Program-made: the position numbers and the translations under genes
The notes under the pieces: model-generated
What the model was told of the DNA's origin: nothing
Databases searched by the model: none
The model's input: only the letters and a program-made list of their open reading frames with translations
Shown here: piece by piece, positions 1-5,833 of the stretch
Numbering within the stretch: the first letter of the stretch is position 1
Layout of the letters: the number at the start of each line of letters is the position of its first letter
Source of the DNA: Planctomycetota bacterium
GTDB taxonomy: Bacteria > Planctomycetota > Phycisphaerae > UBA1845 > PWPN01
DNA: 8,023 nt
Direction: 5' to 3'
Assembly: GCA_020346805.1 (NCBI GenBank)
Contig: CP070790.1
Span: forward strand, 4,001,569 to 4,009,591

Positions 1-1
1 C

Positions 2-448
2 CGCCGACTTCTGGACGGCGCCGTTTCATGCCTGACCGCCGAGGAAGTCACCGTGACGAGCTGTGCCGGGCGCGATCTGGCGGAAGGGATCACCGCCCCC
101 GTGGATGTCCCGGGGTTCCCGCGGGCCGCCATGGACGGCTACGCCATCATCGCCGAGGAGAGTTTCGGAGCCGCCGGCGGCAGCCCGCTCTCCCTGCGAA
201 TCATCGGCGAGTCGTTGCCAGGACGGCCCTACGCGGGCCACCTGAAGCGCGGCCAGGCGGTGCGGATCATGACCGGTGCACCGGTCCCTGAGGGCGCCGA
301 CGCGGTGATTCCAGCTGAAGAGACCCGGGAGACCGACGGCATCGTGAAGCTGCTGGCTCCCATGACGCCGGCCAAGAACGTCGGATCCCGGGGGGAGGAC
401 GTGCGGTTAAAGGGACGAACGGGTGCGGGCCCGAGCCATTTTTCGTAA
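2..448 (+). CDS. moeA: MoeA (molybdopterin molybdenumtransferase), N-terminal part only, truncated at both ends
   Basis: MoeA inserts molybdate into adenylylated molybdopterin in the cytoplasm, the last step of molybdenum cofactor synthesis. The frame is already open at the window edge, so the true start lies outside. Visible family blocks are VPGFPRAAMDGYA (the cofactor-binding AMDGYA motif), then IMTGAPVPEGADAVIPAEET, then the NVGSRGEDV block at about 377-403. MoeA proteins are about 400 residues, so well over half is missing. Similarity stops at about 401-406. The frame then continues through the antisense of the neighbouring oxidoreductase gene to a TAA at 446-448, adding about 14 foreign residues. 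This stretch is visibly richer in G+C than the rest of the window. As it stands the gene cannot encode a working MoeA. Identification is firm; whether the truncation is biological is not. Confidence 0.85.
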   Translation, partial: RRLLDGAVSCLTAEEVTVTSCAGRDLAEGITAPVDVPGFPRAAMDGYAIIAEESFGAAGGSPLSLRIIGESLPGRPYAGHLKRGQAVRIMTGAPVPEGADAVIPAEETRETDGIVKLLAPMTPAKNVGSRGEDVRLKGRTGAGPSHFS

Positions 449-1104
449 TCAACGCCGGCGGGAACCGGCTCATCGGGATTATTGCCCATGCCGACGGGTG
501 ATTCATTGCCATAGGTGAAGGTCTGGGTCATGCAGATTTTGCCCAGTTTTCCGGAGCGGATGAAATCGCGGGCCTCCTGAATGTGGGCCATACTCCGTTG
601 GTAAGTACCAACCTGTACCACGCGCTTGTACTTTTCTGCCGCCTGGACCATCAATCGGCCTTCCCGGATGTTATGGGAGCAGGGTTTTTCGCAATAGATA
701 TCCTTTTCGGCAGCACAGGCGTTCATCATAGGTGCGGCATGCCAGTGATCGGGTGTGCCGATGATCACCAGATCAACGTCTTTCATATCCAGGATTTCAC
801 GATACTCCCTTGTAACCCTGGGCTTTTTGCCCTGTTTCTTCTCCACCGCATTGGCCGCCTTGGCGGATTGGCTGTCGTCCACATCACAGACGGCAACACC
901 ATTGACCTGATCGGTATCCATGATGAACCTGAGGTTGTTGGTTCCCATTCCGCCGCATCCGATCAAGGCCACGTTGAATTTTTCGTTGGCCTCGGCGGCT
1001 TTGGCATCCCTGAGCATGGTGTTGACAGTGAGGCCGGCGGCGATACCGGCGGCGGCCTTTCCGCTAGTTCCGATAAACTGTCGGCGAGTAACATTGGTGC
1101 TCAT
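229..1104 (-). CDS. Gfo/Idh/MocA-family oxidoreductase with Tat signal, C-terminal half lost
   Basis: This is an NAD(P)-dependent sugar- or inositol-type dehydrogenase of the Gfo/Idh/MocA family, probably exported by the Tat system. The ATG at 1104 is chosen because GGAG (1113-1116, complement) lies 8 nt upstream and the twin-arginine motif TRRQF falls at residues 6-10, followed by a hydrophobic Ala/Gly-rich stretch to about residue 37. The Rossmann motif GCGGMG is at residues 49-54, GTPDHWH at 116-122 and the catalytic-lysine motif EKP at 139-141. The last recognisable block, VDYEKWLGPAPVRPFNR, ends at residue 234 (position 403). Family members run to about 430 residues. The remaining frame to the TAG at 229 is only the antisense of moeA. 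The substrate cannot be told. Planctomycetes carry many such paralogues. An in-frame extension upstream to 1224 is rejected because it would bury the Tat signal. Confidence 0.85.
   Translation of the reverse strand: MSTNVTRRQFIGTSGKAAAGIAAGLTVNTMLRDAKAAEANEKFNVALIGCGGMGTNNLRFIMDTDQVNGVAVCDVDDSQSAKAANAVEKKQGKKPRVTREYREILDMKDVDLVIIGTPDHWHAAPMMNACAAEKDIYCEKPCSHNIREGRLMVQAAEKYKRVVQVGTYQRSMAHIQEARDFIRSGKLGKICMTQTFTYGNESPVGMGNNPDEPVPAGVDYEKWLGPAPVRPFNRTSSPRDPTFLAGVMGASSFTMPSVSRVSSAGITASAPSGTGAPVMIRTAWPRFRWPA
398..412. other. Junction between truncated moeA and truncated oxidoreductase gene
   Basis: MoeA-type protein similarity on the plus strand runs to about 403, and oxidoreductase similarity on the minus strand starts at about 403. 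The two convergent genes are therefore joined within a few bases, with no spacer and no mobile-element end. Base composition also changes here, from G+C-rich on the left to moderate on the right. The layout would fit a deletion joining two convergent genes. It would equally fit a chimeric contig or an amplification artefact. Confidence 0.75.
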
Positions 1105-1208
1105 TTTCAAATCTCCGTAATAGATTTTTTTGTAGATCTGCATGTCCCATTTGGGTGTGGAGTCGGAGCAGCAGTCAACAGACCCCAAGAATTTAACCGC
1201 AAACGGCG

Positions 1209-1217
1209 ATTGTAACA
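1209..1217 (-). promoter_or_regulatory. Possible extended -10 promoter for the oxidoreductase gene
   Basis: On the minus strand the bases read TGT-TACAAT, an extended -10 element (TGn plus a hexamer one base off consensus), about 105 nt upstream of the ATG at 1104. No convincing -35 hexamer is placed 16-18 nt upstream. The plus-strand bases here also form the small palindrome TTGTAACAA (1210-1218), so this could be a binding site instead. Confidence 0.3.
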
Positions 1218-1242
1218 AGAGCAAACGTTCGATTAACAGGCG

Positions 1243-1257
1243 CCATCGATTCGATGG
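1243..1257. promoter_or_regulatory. Perfect palindrome, operator candidate
   Basis: CCATCGA-T-TCGATGG is a perfect 7-bp inverted repeat around one central base, in the divergent intergenic region upstream of the putative oxidoreductase promoter. Its size and symmetry suit a dimeric repressor operator. No regulator gene is in the window and no second copy was found, so the assignment is inferred. Confidence 0.3.
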
Positions 1258-1331
1258 AAGCGGTCCAGAGGCTTATTATCCAAGCCTGCCCAACAAAACC
1301 CTCTTTTTTTTAAAAAACTTGATAATCTGCC

Positions 1332-1359
1332 TTGAAATTTTGTTTTTTTATGCTAATAT
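1332..1359 (+). promoter_or_regulatory. Sigma-70-type promoter for the EF-G leader
   Basis: A TTGAAA -35 box (1332-1337), a 16-nt T-rich spacer and a TAATAT -10 box (1354-1359) preceded by TGC give an extended -10 promoter. Transcription would start near 1366, leaving a leader of roughly 350 nt before the EF-G start codon. An A/T-rich tract lies just upstream (1302-1320). This is the best promoter-like sequence in the intergenic region. Confidence 0.6.
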
Positions 1360-1365
1360 CACACG

Positions 1366-1590
1366 ACTCTGTAATTTTATTGCCCGCCCGGATTAGCGAT
1401 TCCATACCCCTATACGGGAGAGCCCTGAGCCGGAATTTAATCCTACGGTGGCCAATTCGAAGGGCATAGCGACGAAATAAGGTGCTGAAATGAGGCTGAA
1501 TCTTAGGGAATTTATCATCTGCCGGCAGCATTGATCGTCCGCTGAACAATCGGCGGCCGATCCACTGGCTGCCGAGATGGGGTTTTCCTT
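1366..1590 (+). ncRNA. Candidate structured leader RNA or small RNA upstream of EF-G
   Basis: The region between the promoter and the EF-G gene has no convincing ORF but strong predicted pairing. GGATTA (1390-1395) pairs with TAATCC (1438-1443), and GATTCC (1398-1403) pairs with GGAATT (1432-1437), with a 2-nt bulge between. An alternative, mutually exclusive fold pairs GCCCT (1422-1426) with AGGGC (1461-1465) and GAATT (1433-1437) with AATTC (1454-1458). A second strong hairpin spans 1523-1574. It may be a cis-acting leader with two states, or an independent small RNA ending near the T run at 1583-1586. It matches no riboswitch or RNA class I can name. Confidence 0.4.
1523..1574 (+). promoter_or_regulatory. 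Long hairpin in the EF-G leader, possible attenuator or RNA 3' end
   Basis: The outer stem CGGCAGC (1523-1529)/GCTGCCG (1568-1574) is 7 bp. The inner stem GATCG-t-CCGC (1533-1542)/GCGG-c-CGATC (1553-1562) is 9 bp with one mismatch, and the loop is 10 nt. The nearest T run (four T, 1583-1586) is 8 nt after the stem, so it is not a textbook intrinsic terminator. It lies about 140 nt before the EF-G start. Confidence 0.45.
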
Positions 1591-1714
1591 ATTACATAAA
1601 TGATTTTGGATTTGAAAAGAGCGCCGGGTTATCTGCCCGAAATTTAAATGCAATCGGGAGAGTCCGGCAAACAGGAATGTTTAACGAGTAATGTATTGAA
1701 AGATCGTGAATAAA

Positions 1715-3805
1715 ATGATGAAACTGGCTGAACTTAGAAATATCGGTATTTCCGCTCACATCGACTCGGGCAAGACAACATTGACCGAGCGGATTCTCTA
1801 TTATTCGGGGCGCATTTATAAGATGGGTGAGGTCAGGGGGGATGAGCGTCCGGCGACCATGGACCACATGGAATTGGAGAAGGAACGGGGTATCACCATC
1901 ACCTCGGCGGCCACTACCGTGCATTGGAAAGACAAAATCATCAACATCATCGACACGCCGGGCCATGTTGACTTTACCATCGAAGTGGAGCGATCTCTTC
2001 GCGTACTGGACGGAGCAATTTTTGTGTTGTGTGCGGTGGGCGGCGTGCAATCGCAGTCGATAACCGTGGACCGTCAGATGAGGCGTTACAACGTGCCTCG
2101 AGTGGCCTTTATTAACAAGTGCGACCGAGTGGGGGCCGATCCCAGCCGGGCGATTCGTGAGATGGAAAGCAAACTCGGTCATGTGGCCGTCCCCCTGCAG
2201 ATACCCATGGGGCTTGAAACCCATCATGAAGGTGTGATCGATCTGATCGCAATGAAAGCGATTTATTTCGAAGGCGACTACGGGGAAAGGCTGCGCATAA
2301 TAGAAATACCAACTGAACTGATGGAAGCCGCCAAACGAGCCCGTTTCGGCATGTTGGAGACGCTTTCCTTGTACAGCGACGAACTCATGGACCTGCTGCT
2401 TCATGGTATTGAAATCGAAGAAGAATTGATTCATAGAGTGATCCGGGAACAGACCATAGCCCGCGAGATCACGCCGGTACTTCTGGGTTCATCCTTGAGG
2501 AACAAAGGCGTACAACCGCTGATGGATGCAGTGGCCCGGTACCTGCCCAGTCCGCTGGATCGCATAGCTTACGCCCGGGATAACGAAAACGAGGGGGCGG
2601 AAATCGCTCTGACCGCCGATCCGGATGGGCCGATGGCGGCGATGGCTTTTAAGATTGTCGACGAATCATTCGGTCAATTGACCTTTACCCGGATTTATCA
2701 GGGAAAGATCAAACGGGGCGGCACATATTTCAACAGTCGGTTGCAGAAGAAACAGCGTGTGGGACGGATTCTGCGTATGCATGCCGATGATCGCGAAGAT
2801 GTCGATGTAGCCCAGGCGGGCGATATCGTGGCGTTGATCGGGGTGGAATGTCATTCGGGCGATACGCTTTGCGCTTTATCGCATAACTATTCGCTGGAAA
2901 GCATCCACGTGGCCGAACCGGTGATTTCGCTGGCGGTTAATCCGGCAAAAGGTGCCGACCGCGATAAACTAAGCAAGGCATTGCATCGTTTCTGCAAGGA
3001 AGATCCTACGTTTCACGTTCGTTACGATGACAAGACTCATGAAACTCTGATCGCAGGAATGGGTGAGCTGCATCTGGAAGTTTATGTCGAACGCTTGAGA
3101 CGCGAATATAAAATTGAACTTGAAATCGGTGCTCCACAAGTCAGCTACCACGAGGCCCCGATGCGGGAAGTGGCCTTCAATCATAAATATAGAAAACAAA
3201 CGGGGGGGGCGGGCCAATATGCTCACGTAATCGGTAAACTGATTCCGATGTCCCACGATGCCGACCACGAATATAAGTTTGAAAGTTTGGTAACCGGTGG
3301 GCGAATACCTACCGAGTTTATCGCTTCGTGTGACAAGGGTTTTCAAAGCGCCCGCAGTAAGGGGTGGTTGGCCGGTTACGAGATTGTGGGAGTCAAGGTG
3401 CTGCTGGAGGACGGCTCATACCATGCGGTCGATTCATCGGACCTGGCTTTCCAGATTTGTGCCCGGGAGGCATTCAGAGATGCCTTCAAGAAATCCGAGC
3501 CCGTATTGTTGGAGCCGATTGTTACGGTTGAGGTGGAGGCCCCGGCAGATTTTCAGGGTTCTATCATCGGCGATCTGACTTCCCGGCGAGGGCTTATTAA
3601 AAATACGGAATCCAAGCATAAGATTTCCAGTATCATGGCCGAGGTGCCGTTGGCCAACATGTTCGGTTATGCCACCGATCTCAGGTCGGCAACCAAAGGA
3701 CAAGGTACGTTTAGCATGGAGTTTTGCTGCTATCGCCGGACACCGACTGACGTCCAGGAAGAAATCGTCACCGCTCACCGCAAAGAATTGGCCAAACGAC
3801 GATAA
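1715..3805 (+). CDS. fusA: Translation elongation factor G, mitochondrial-EF-G1-like (spdEFG1-type)
   Basis: This GTPase drives ribosomal translocation. It has all five domains in about 696 residues. The P-loop AHIDSGKT is at 14-21, switch I RGITIT at 58-63, DTPGH at 80-84, and the guanine-specificity motif NKCD at 134-137 (usually NKMD or NKLD). Domain II begins near 303, domain III includes GMGELHLEV near 447, domain IV has the GGAGQYAHV region near 495, and domain V begins near 600. Features such as HIDSGKTTLTERILYYSGRI, EVERSLRVLDGAIFVLCAVGG and DLRSATKGQGTFSMEF recall mitochondrial EF-G1 more than E. coli FusA, pointing to the spdEFG1 group, in which a separate spdEFG2 takes ribosome recycling. 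The start is ambiguous: GTG 1706, ATG 1715 or ATG 1718; none has a strong Shine-Dalgarno, and ATG 1715 is preferred over GTG. An 8-G run (3202-3209) is read through in frame. Confidence 0.95.
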   Translation: MMKLAELRNIGISAHIDSGKTTLTERILYYSGRIYKMGEVRGDERPATMDHMELEKERGITITSAATTVHWKDKIINIIDTPGHVDFTIEVERSLRVLDGAIFVLCAVGGVQSQSITVDRQMRRYNVPRVAFINKCDRVGADPSRAIREMESKLGHVAVPLQIPMGLETHHEGVIDLIAMKAIYFEGDYGERLRIIEIPTELMEAAKRARFGMLETLSLYSDELMDLLLHGIEIEEELIHRVIREQTIAREITPVLLGSSLRNKGVQPLMDAVARYLPSPLDRIAYARDNENEGAEIALTADPDGPMAAMAFKIVDESFGQLTFTRIYQGKIKRGGTYFNSRLQKKQRVGRILRMHADDREDVDVAQAGDIVALIGVECHSGDTLCALSHNYSLESIHVAEPVISLAVNPAKGADRDKLSKALHRFCKEDPTFHVRYDDKTHETLIAGMGELHLEVYVERLRREYKIELEIGAPQVSYHEAPMREVAFNHKYRKQTGGAGQYAHVIGKLIPMSHDADHEYKFESLVTGGRIPTEFIASCDKGFQSARSKGWLAGYEIVGVKVLLEDGSYHAVDSSDLAFQICAREAFRDAFKKSEPVLLEPIVTVEVEAPADFQGSIIGDLTSRRGLIKNTESKHKISSIMAEVPLANMFGYATDLRSATKGQGTFSMEFCCYRRTPTDVQEEIVTAHRKELAKRR

Positions 3806-3864
3806 TAATCCAATATTTCTTCACATTTTCTTTTCACAATAGGTTTGTTGCCTTTATCGCCAGA

Positions 3865-3892
3865 TTTACCTGGCAGGACCGGTTGTTATCAT
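3865..3892 (+). promoter_or_regulatory. Possible promoter giving a leaderless protease mRNA
   Basis: TTTACC (3865-3870), a 16-nt spacer and TATCAT (3887-3892) lie directly before the ATG at 3899, with only 6 nt between the -10 hexamer and the start codon. Transcription would begin at or very near the ATG. There is no Shine-Dalgarno there. The boxes are imperfect, and read-through from EF-G is an alternative. Confidence 0.3.
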
Positions 3893-3898
3893 ATAAGC

Positions 3899-4891
3899 AT
3901 GAGGTGGCCTTTACTTTTGACGGTGTTGCTTTTGATTTTTTCGGCGGATTTGGCGATGAGCTTTGAACCACCGACGACCAATCAGAGACTGCAAGCCATT
4001 GGGTCCACTGATGGGATTCCAGAGACACTCAAACGGGCGTTGATCCCCGACAAACACTTTGAGCCGATACCTGCTCCCAAAGCACACGACTGGCTGGCGG
4101 TGCATCCGGAACGGGGGCAAACCTTCGACGATTTCGTGAAGTCCAAAGCGAATCGGCCGGGCAAGAAGCGAAGCAAAATATATCTGCAGCCGCTGGGACA
4201 ATTTACCAAGGAGCGGAGCCCGTCGTTGGAAAGCTTGAGAGATTATGCGGCCGCCTATTTCGGAATGAAGGTTGAAGTCCTGCCAACTCTGGATCTCGCA
4301 GAAGCAAAGTTGACGACGCGTACCAATCAGTTCACCCGCAATCGGCAAATCCTGACCGATGATGTTCTGATTTTCCTGAAGAAGAAGCTGCCGGCCGATG
4401 CATATTGCCTGCTGGCGATTACGATGGAAGATTTATATCCGGATGAGTCGTGGAACTTTGTATTCGGGCAGGCCTCATTGCGCGAGCGGGTCGCGGTTTA
4501 CAGCTTTGCCCGTTACGATCCGGCATTTTACGGGCAGCAGCGGGGCAAGGATTATGAAAAGATCCTGTTGCGGAGAAGTTGTAAGGTCCTGGTTCACGAA
4601 ACGGCCCACATGTTTGGGATACTGCATTGCATATACTTCAGGTGTGTACTGAACGGATCGAACCATCTGCAGGAAAGCGACGCCCGGCCAATGCATCTTT
4701 GCCCGGTGTGCCTGCGAAAGCTTCAACACAGCATCGGCTTTGATATGGCTAAGCGTTACGGCAATCTTTATCGCTTCTATCAGAAGGCGGGTTTTAATGA
4801 AGAGGCCCGCTGGACAACGGAACGAGTCCATTGGATTCTGGGAGAGAAGGCAGCCCGGGGAATCCTTGATGAGAAGAAAAACGCTGATTGA
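3899..4891 (+). CDS. Archaemetzincin-type zinc metalloprotease with signal peptide
   Basis: A predicted secreted or periplasmic zinc peptidase of the archaemetzincin (AMZ, metzincin) family, 330 residues. The ATG at 3899 is chosen because it opens directly onto a signal peptide: MRW, then a hydrophobic run LLLTVLLLIFSADLA. The zinc site HETAHMFGILH is at residues 233-243, with zinc-ligand His233, His237 and His243 and catalytic Glu234. The AMZ-specific cysteines are Cys244, Cys249, Cys268 and Cys271, with GSNHLQESDARP between. The family's usual Met after the second Cys (CxM) is Leu251 here. N-terminal blocks such as HDWLAVHPERGQTFDDF and SWNFVFGQASL resemble animal AMZ1/AMZ2 rather than the short archaeal proteins. 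It lies 93 nt after EF-G on the same strand. Family assignment is firm; substrate is unknown. Confidence 0.88.
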   Translation: MRWPLLLTVLLLIFSADLAMSFEPPTTNQRLQAIGSTDGIPETLKRALIPDKHFEPIPAPKAHDWLAVHPERGQTFDDFVKSKANRPGKKRSKIYLQPLGQFTKERSPSLESLRDYAAAYFGMKVEVLPTLDLAEAKLTTRTNQFTRNRQILTDDVLIFLKKKLPADAYCLLAITMEDLYPDESWNFVFGQASLRERVAVYSFARYDPAFYGQQRGKDYEKILLRRSCKVLVHETAHMFGILHCIYFRCVLNGSNHLQESDARPMHLCPVCLRKLQHSIGFDMAKRYGNLYRFYQKAGFNEEARWTTERVHWILGEKAARGILDEKKNAD

Positions 4892-4965
4892 TGGACTTGC
4901 CTGAGGGAAGAAAGGGGATGAGTCTAATTATTGACCAAAGCGACCGATTTGAGTTATCTTCCAGG

Positions 4966-5064
4966 ATGCCCGGGATGAAGCGCATTGCTCCCGGCGGATG
5001 TATGTTCCACGTGTTCAACCGCAGAAACGCTCGGATAGGGATATTCGCGGTTCGACCTAATTAA
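4966..5064 (+). pseudogene. Remnant of a REP-associated-type (Y1_Tnp) transposase
   Basis: A 32-codon frame from ATG 4966 to TAA 5062 reads MPGMKRIAPGGCMFHVFNRR and then NARIGIF. This is the hallmark N-terminus of the Y1/REP-associated tyrosine transposase family (basic start, PGG, FHV-NR, then R...LF). Full proteins are about 150-250 residues and carry the HUH and tyrosine motifs further on; none of that follows here in any frame I could read. The similarity ends at about 5046, followed by unrelated sequence. I infer an old deletion remnant rather than a functional small gene. No flanking REP palindromes or target duplications were seen. Confidence 0.65.
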
Positions 5065-5100
5065 TACTAGCTGGTACGGAATATAAGACGGAATAGAAGC

Positions 5101-5298
5101 ATGAGGATCAATGATCCCAGCCGCGAAAAACCGGAAATCGACCAGACGGTATTGAGTCAAACACCATCATCTGAAGATGGCGTGGACATCACTCTGATCC
5201 GGTGGATGCTTTCCTTGAGTCCCAGACAGCGGCTATCTGTATTGCAGCGAAACATTGCGTCCATTCTGAGGCTACGCGATGTCAGATCCAGAACCTGA
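5101..5298 (+). CDS. Small conserved-type protein paired with a nucleotidyltransferase
   Basis: A 65-residue hydrophilic protein with no signal or membrane segment. The N-terminal half (MRINDPSREKPEID...) looks disordered. The C-terminal half, DITLIRWMLSLSPRQRLSVL and then QRNIASILRLRD, is a likely helical domain that I recognise from small proteins encoded just upstream of nucleotidyltransferase-fold genes. Its end overlaps the next start codon by 20 nt in another frame (5279-5298), which suggests translational coupling and a shared function. No strong Shine-Dalgarno precedes ATG 5101 (GGAATAGAAGC only). It may be a binding partner or antitoxin-like regulator of its neighbour, but nothing in the sequence proves this. 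Confidence 0.65.
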   Translation: MRINDPSREKPEIDQTVLSQTPSSEDGVDITLIRWMLSLSPRQRLSVLQRNIASILRLRDVRSRT

Positions 5299-5767
5299 TT
5301 TCGAGGCCATGCTGAAAGCACCGGCTGAAGCGAAGGTGGATTTTATCGTTATGTGTGGTGTTTGCGCCGTGCTGCAGGGAGCCCCAATCTCGACATTCGA
5401 TCTCGACTTGGTGTATTCGCGGACCGGTCGAAACCTCTCTCTTCTAGAGAGAGTACTACAGGATCAGAAGGCGGTTTACCGTGAGAATCCCGATGTTTCC
5501 CCGGACGTCTCTATGCTTGACAGTCCAGGGCATCATCTGCTGATGACGAAGTTCGGCCCACTGGATCTGTCAGGTAGTACCAGCAGCGGACAAGGATATC
5601 AAGAATTATTAGAGCATACCGAGCACATAGACTTAGGCGAAGGGATCCGCGTGCACATCCTGGACTTGCCGACTTTGATTAGCTTGAAGGAGAAGTTGGG
5701 ACGTGACCAGGACAGAGCAGTTCTTCCGATTCTCCGAAAGACCCTTGCTGAACGTGGCGGACGTTAG
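5279..5767 (+). CDS. Nucleotidyltransferase-fold protein, function unknown
   Basis: A 162-residue soluble protein of the polymerase-beta-type nucleotidyltransferase superfamily. VDFIVMCGVCAVLQGAPIST (residues 20-39) corresponds to the usual IVVGGVAAVLHGAP block, and FDLDLVYSR (40-48) carries the two metal-binding aspartates, Asp41 and Asp43. Asp96 in KFGPLDL is a candidate third carboxylate. The C-terminal block LPTLISLKEKLGRDQDRAVL is typical of the family. The first Gly of the GG pair is Cys26 here, which could weaken nucleotide binding. The gene overlaps the preceding small gene by 20 nt and probably forms a two-gene unit with it. Related small nucleotidyltransferases include toxin-antitoxin and abortive-infection members, but this one could equally be a housekeeping or inactive protein. 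Confidence 0.75.
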   Translation: MSDPEPDFEAMLKAPAEAKVDFIVMCGVCAVLQGAPISTFDLDLVYSRTGRNLSLLERVLQDQKAVYRENPDVSPDVSMLDSPGHHLLMTKFGPLDLSGSTSSGQGYQELLEHTEHIDLGEGIRVHILDLPTLISLKEKLGRDQDRAVLPILRKTLAERGGR

Positions 5768-5769
5768 AG

Positions 5770-5784
5770 CTGCTGAGGCAGCAG
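5770..5784 (+). terminator. Small hairpin after the nucleotidyltransferase gene
   Basis: CTGCTG-AGG-CAGCAG is a perfect 6-bp stem with a 3-nt loop, starting 2 nt after the TAG at 5765-5767. No T run follows, so intrinsic termination is uncertain. It sits in the short gap between two convergent genes. Confidence 0.25.
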
Positions 5785-5833
5785 TTGGCCAGCCACTCAA
5801 ACATTATGATATTCGCAATTCTGATGCCCTGTT

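Noticed and set aside
583..1215. Long plus-strand open frame opposite the oxidoreductase gene
   Set aside because: It is the antisense of a minus-strand gene with clear family motifs, a Tat signal and a Shine-Dalgarno; its own translation shows no recognisable domain.
1366..1590. 6S RNA (SsrS)
   Set aside because: CCCTGAGCCG (1423-1432) and GCGACGA nearby recall E. coli 6S RNA, but the spacing is about half and a 6S-like long closing stem is not evident. It is kept only as an unassigned structured leader.
1592..2434. 280-codon minus-strand frame overlapping the start of EF-G
   Set aside because: It lies mostly antisense to the EF-G G domain and has no recognisable motif.
3202..3209. Run of eight G as a programmed frameshift site in EF-G
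   Set aside because: The reading frame and family similarity continue unbroken on both sides, so no shift is needed; it is at most a spot prone to sequencing error.
4794..5160. Minus-strand frames of 68-74 codons around the transposase remnant
   Set aside because: They have low-complexity translations, no motifs, and are antisense to the protease end, the transposase remnant and the small gene.
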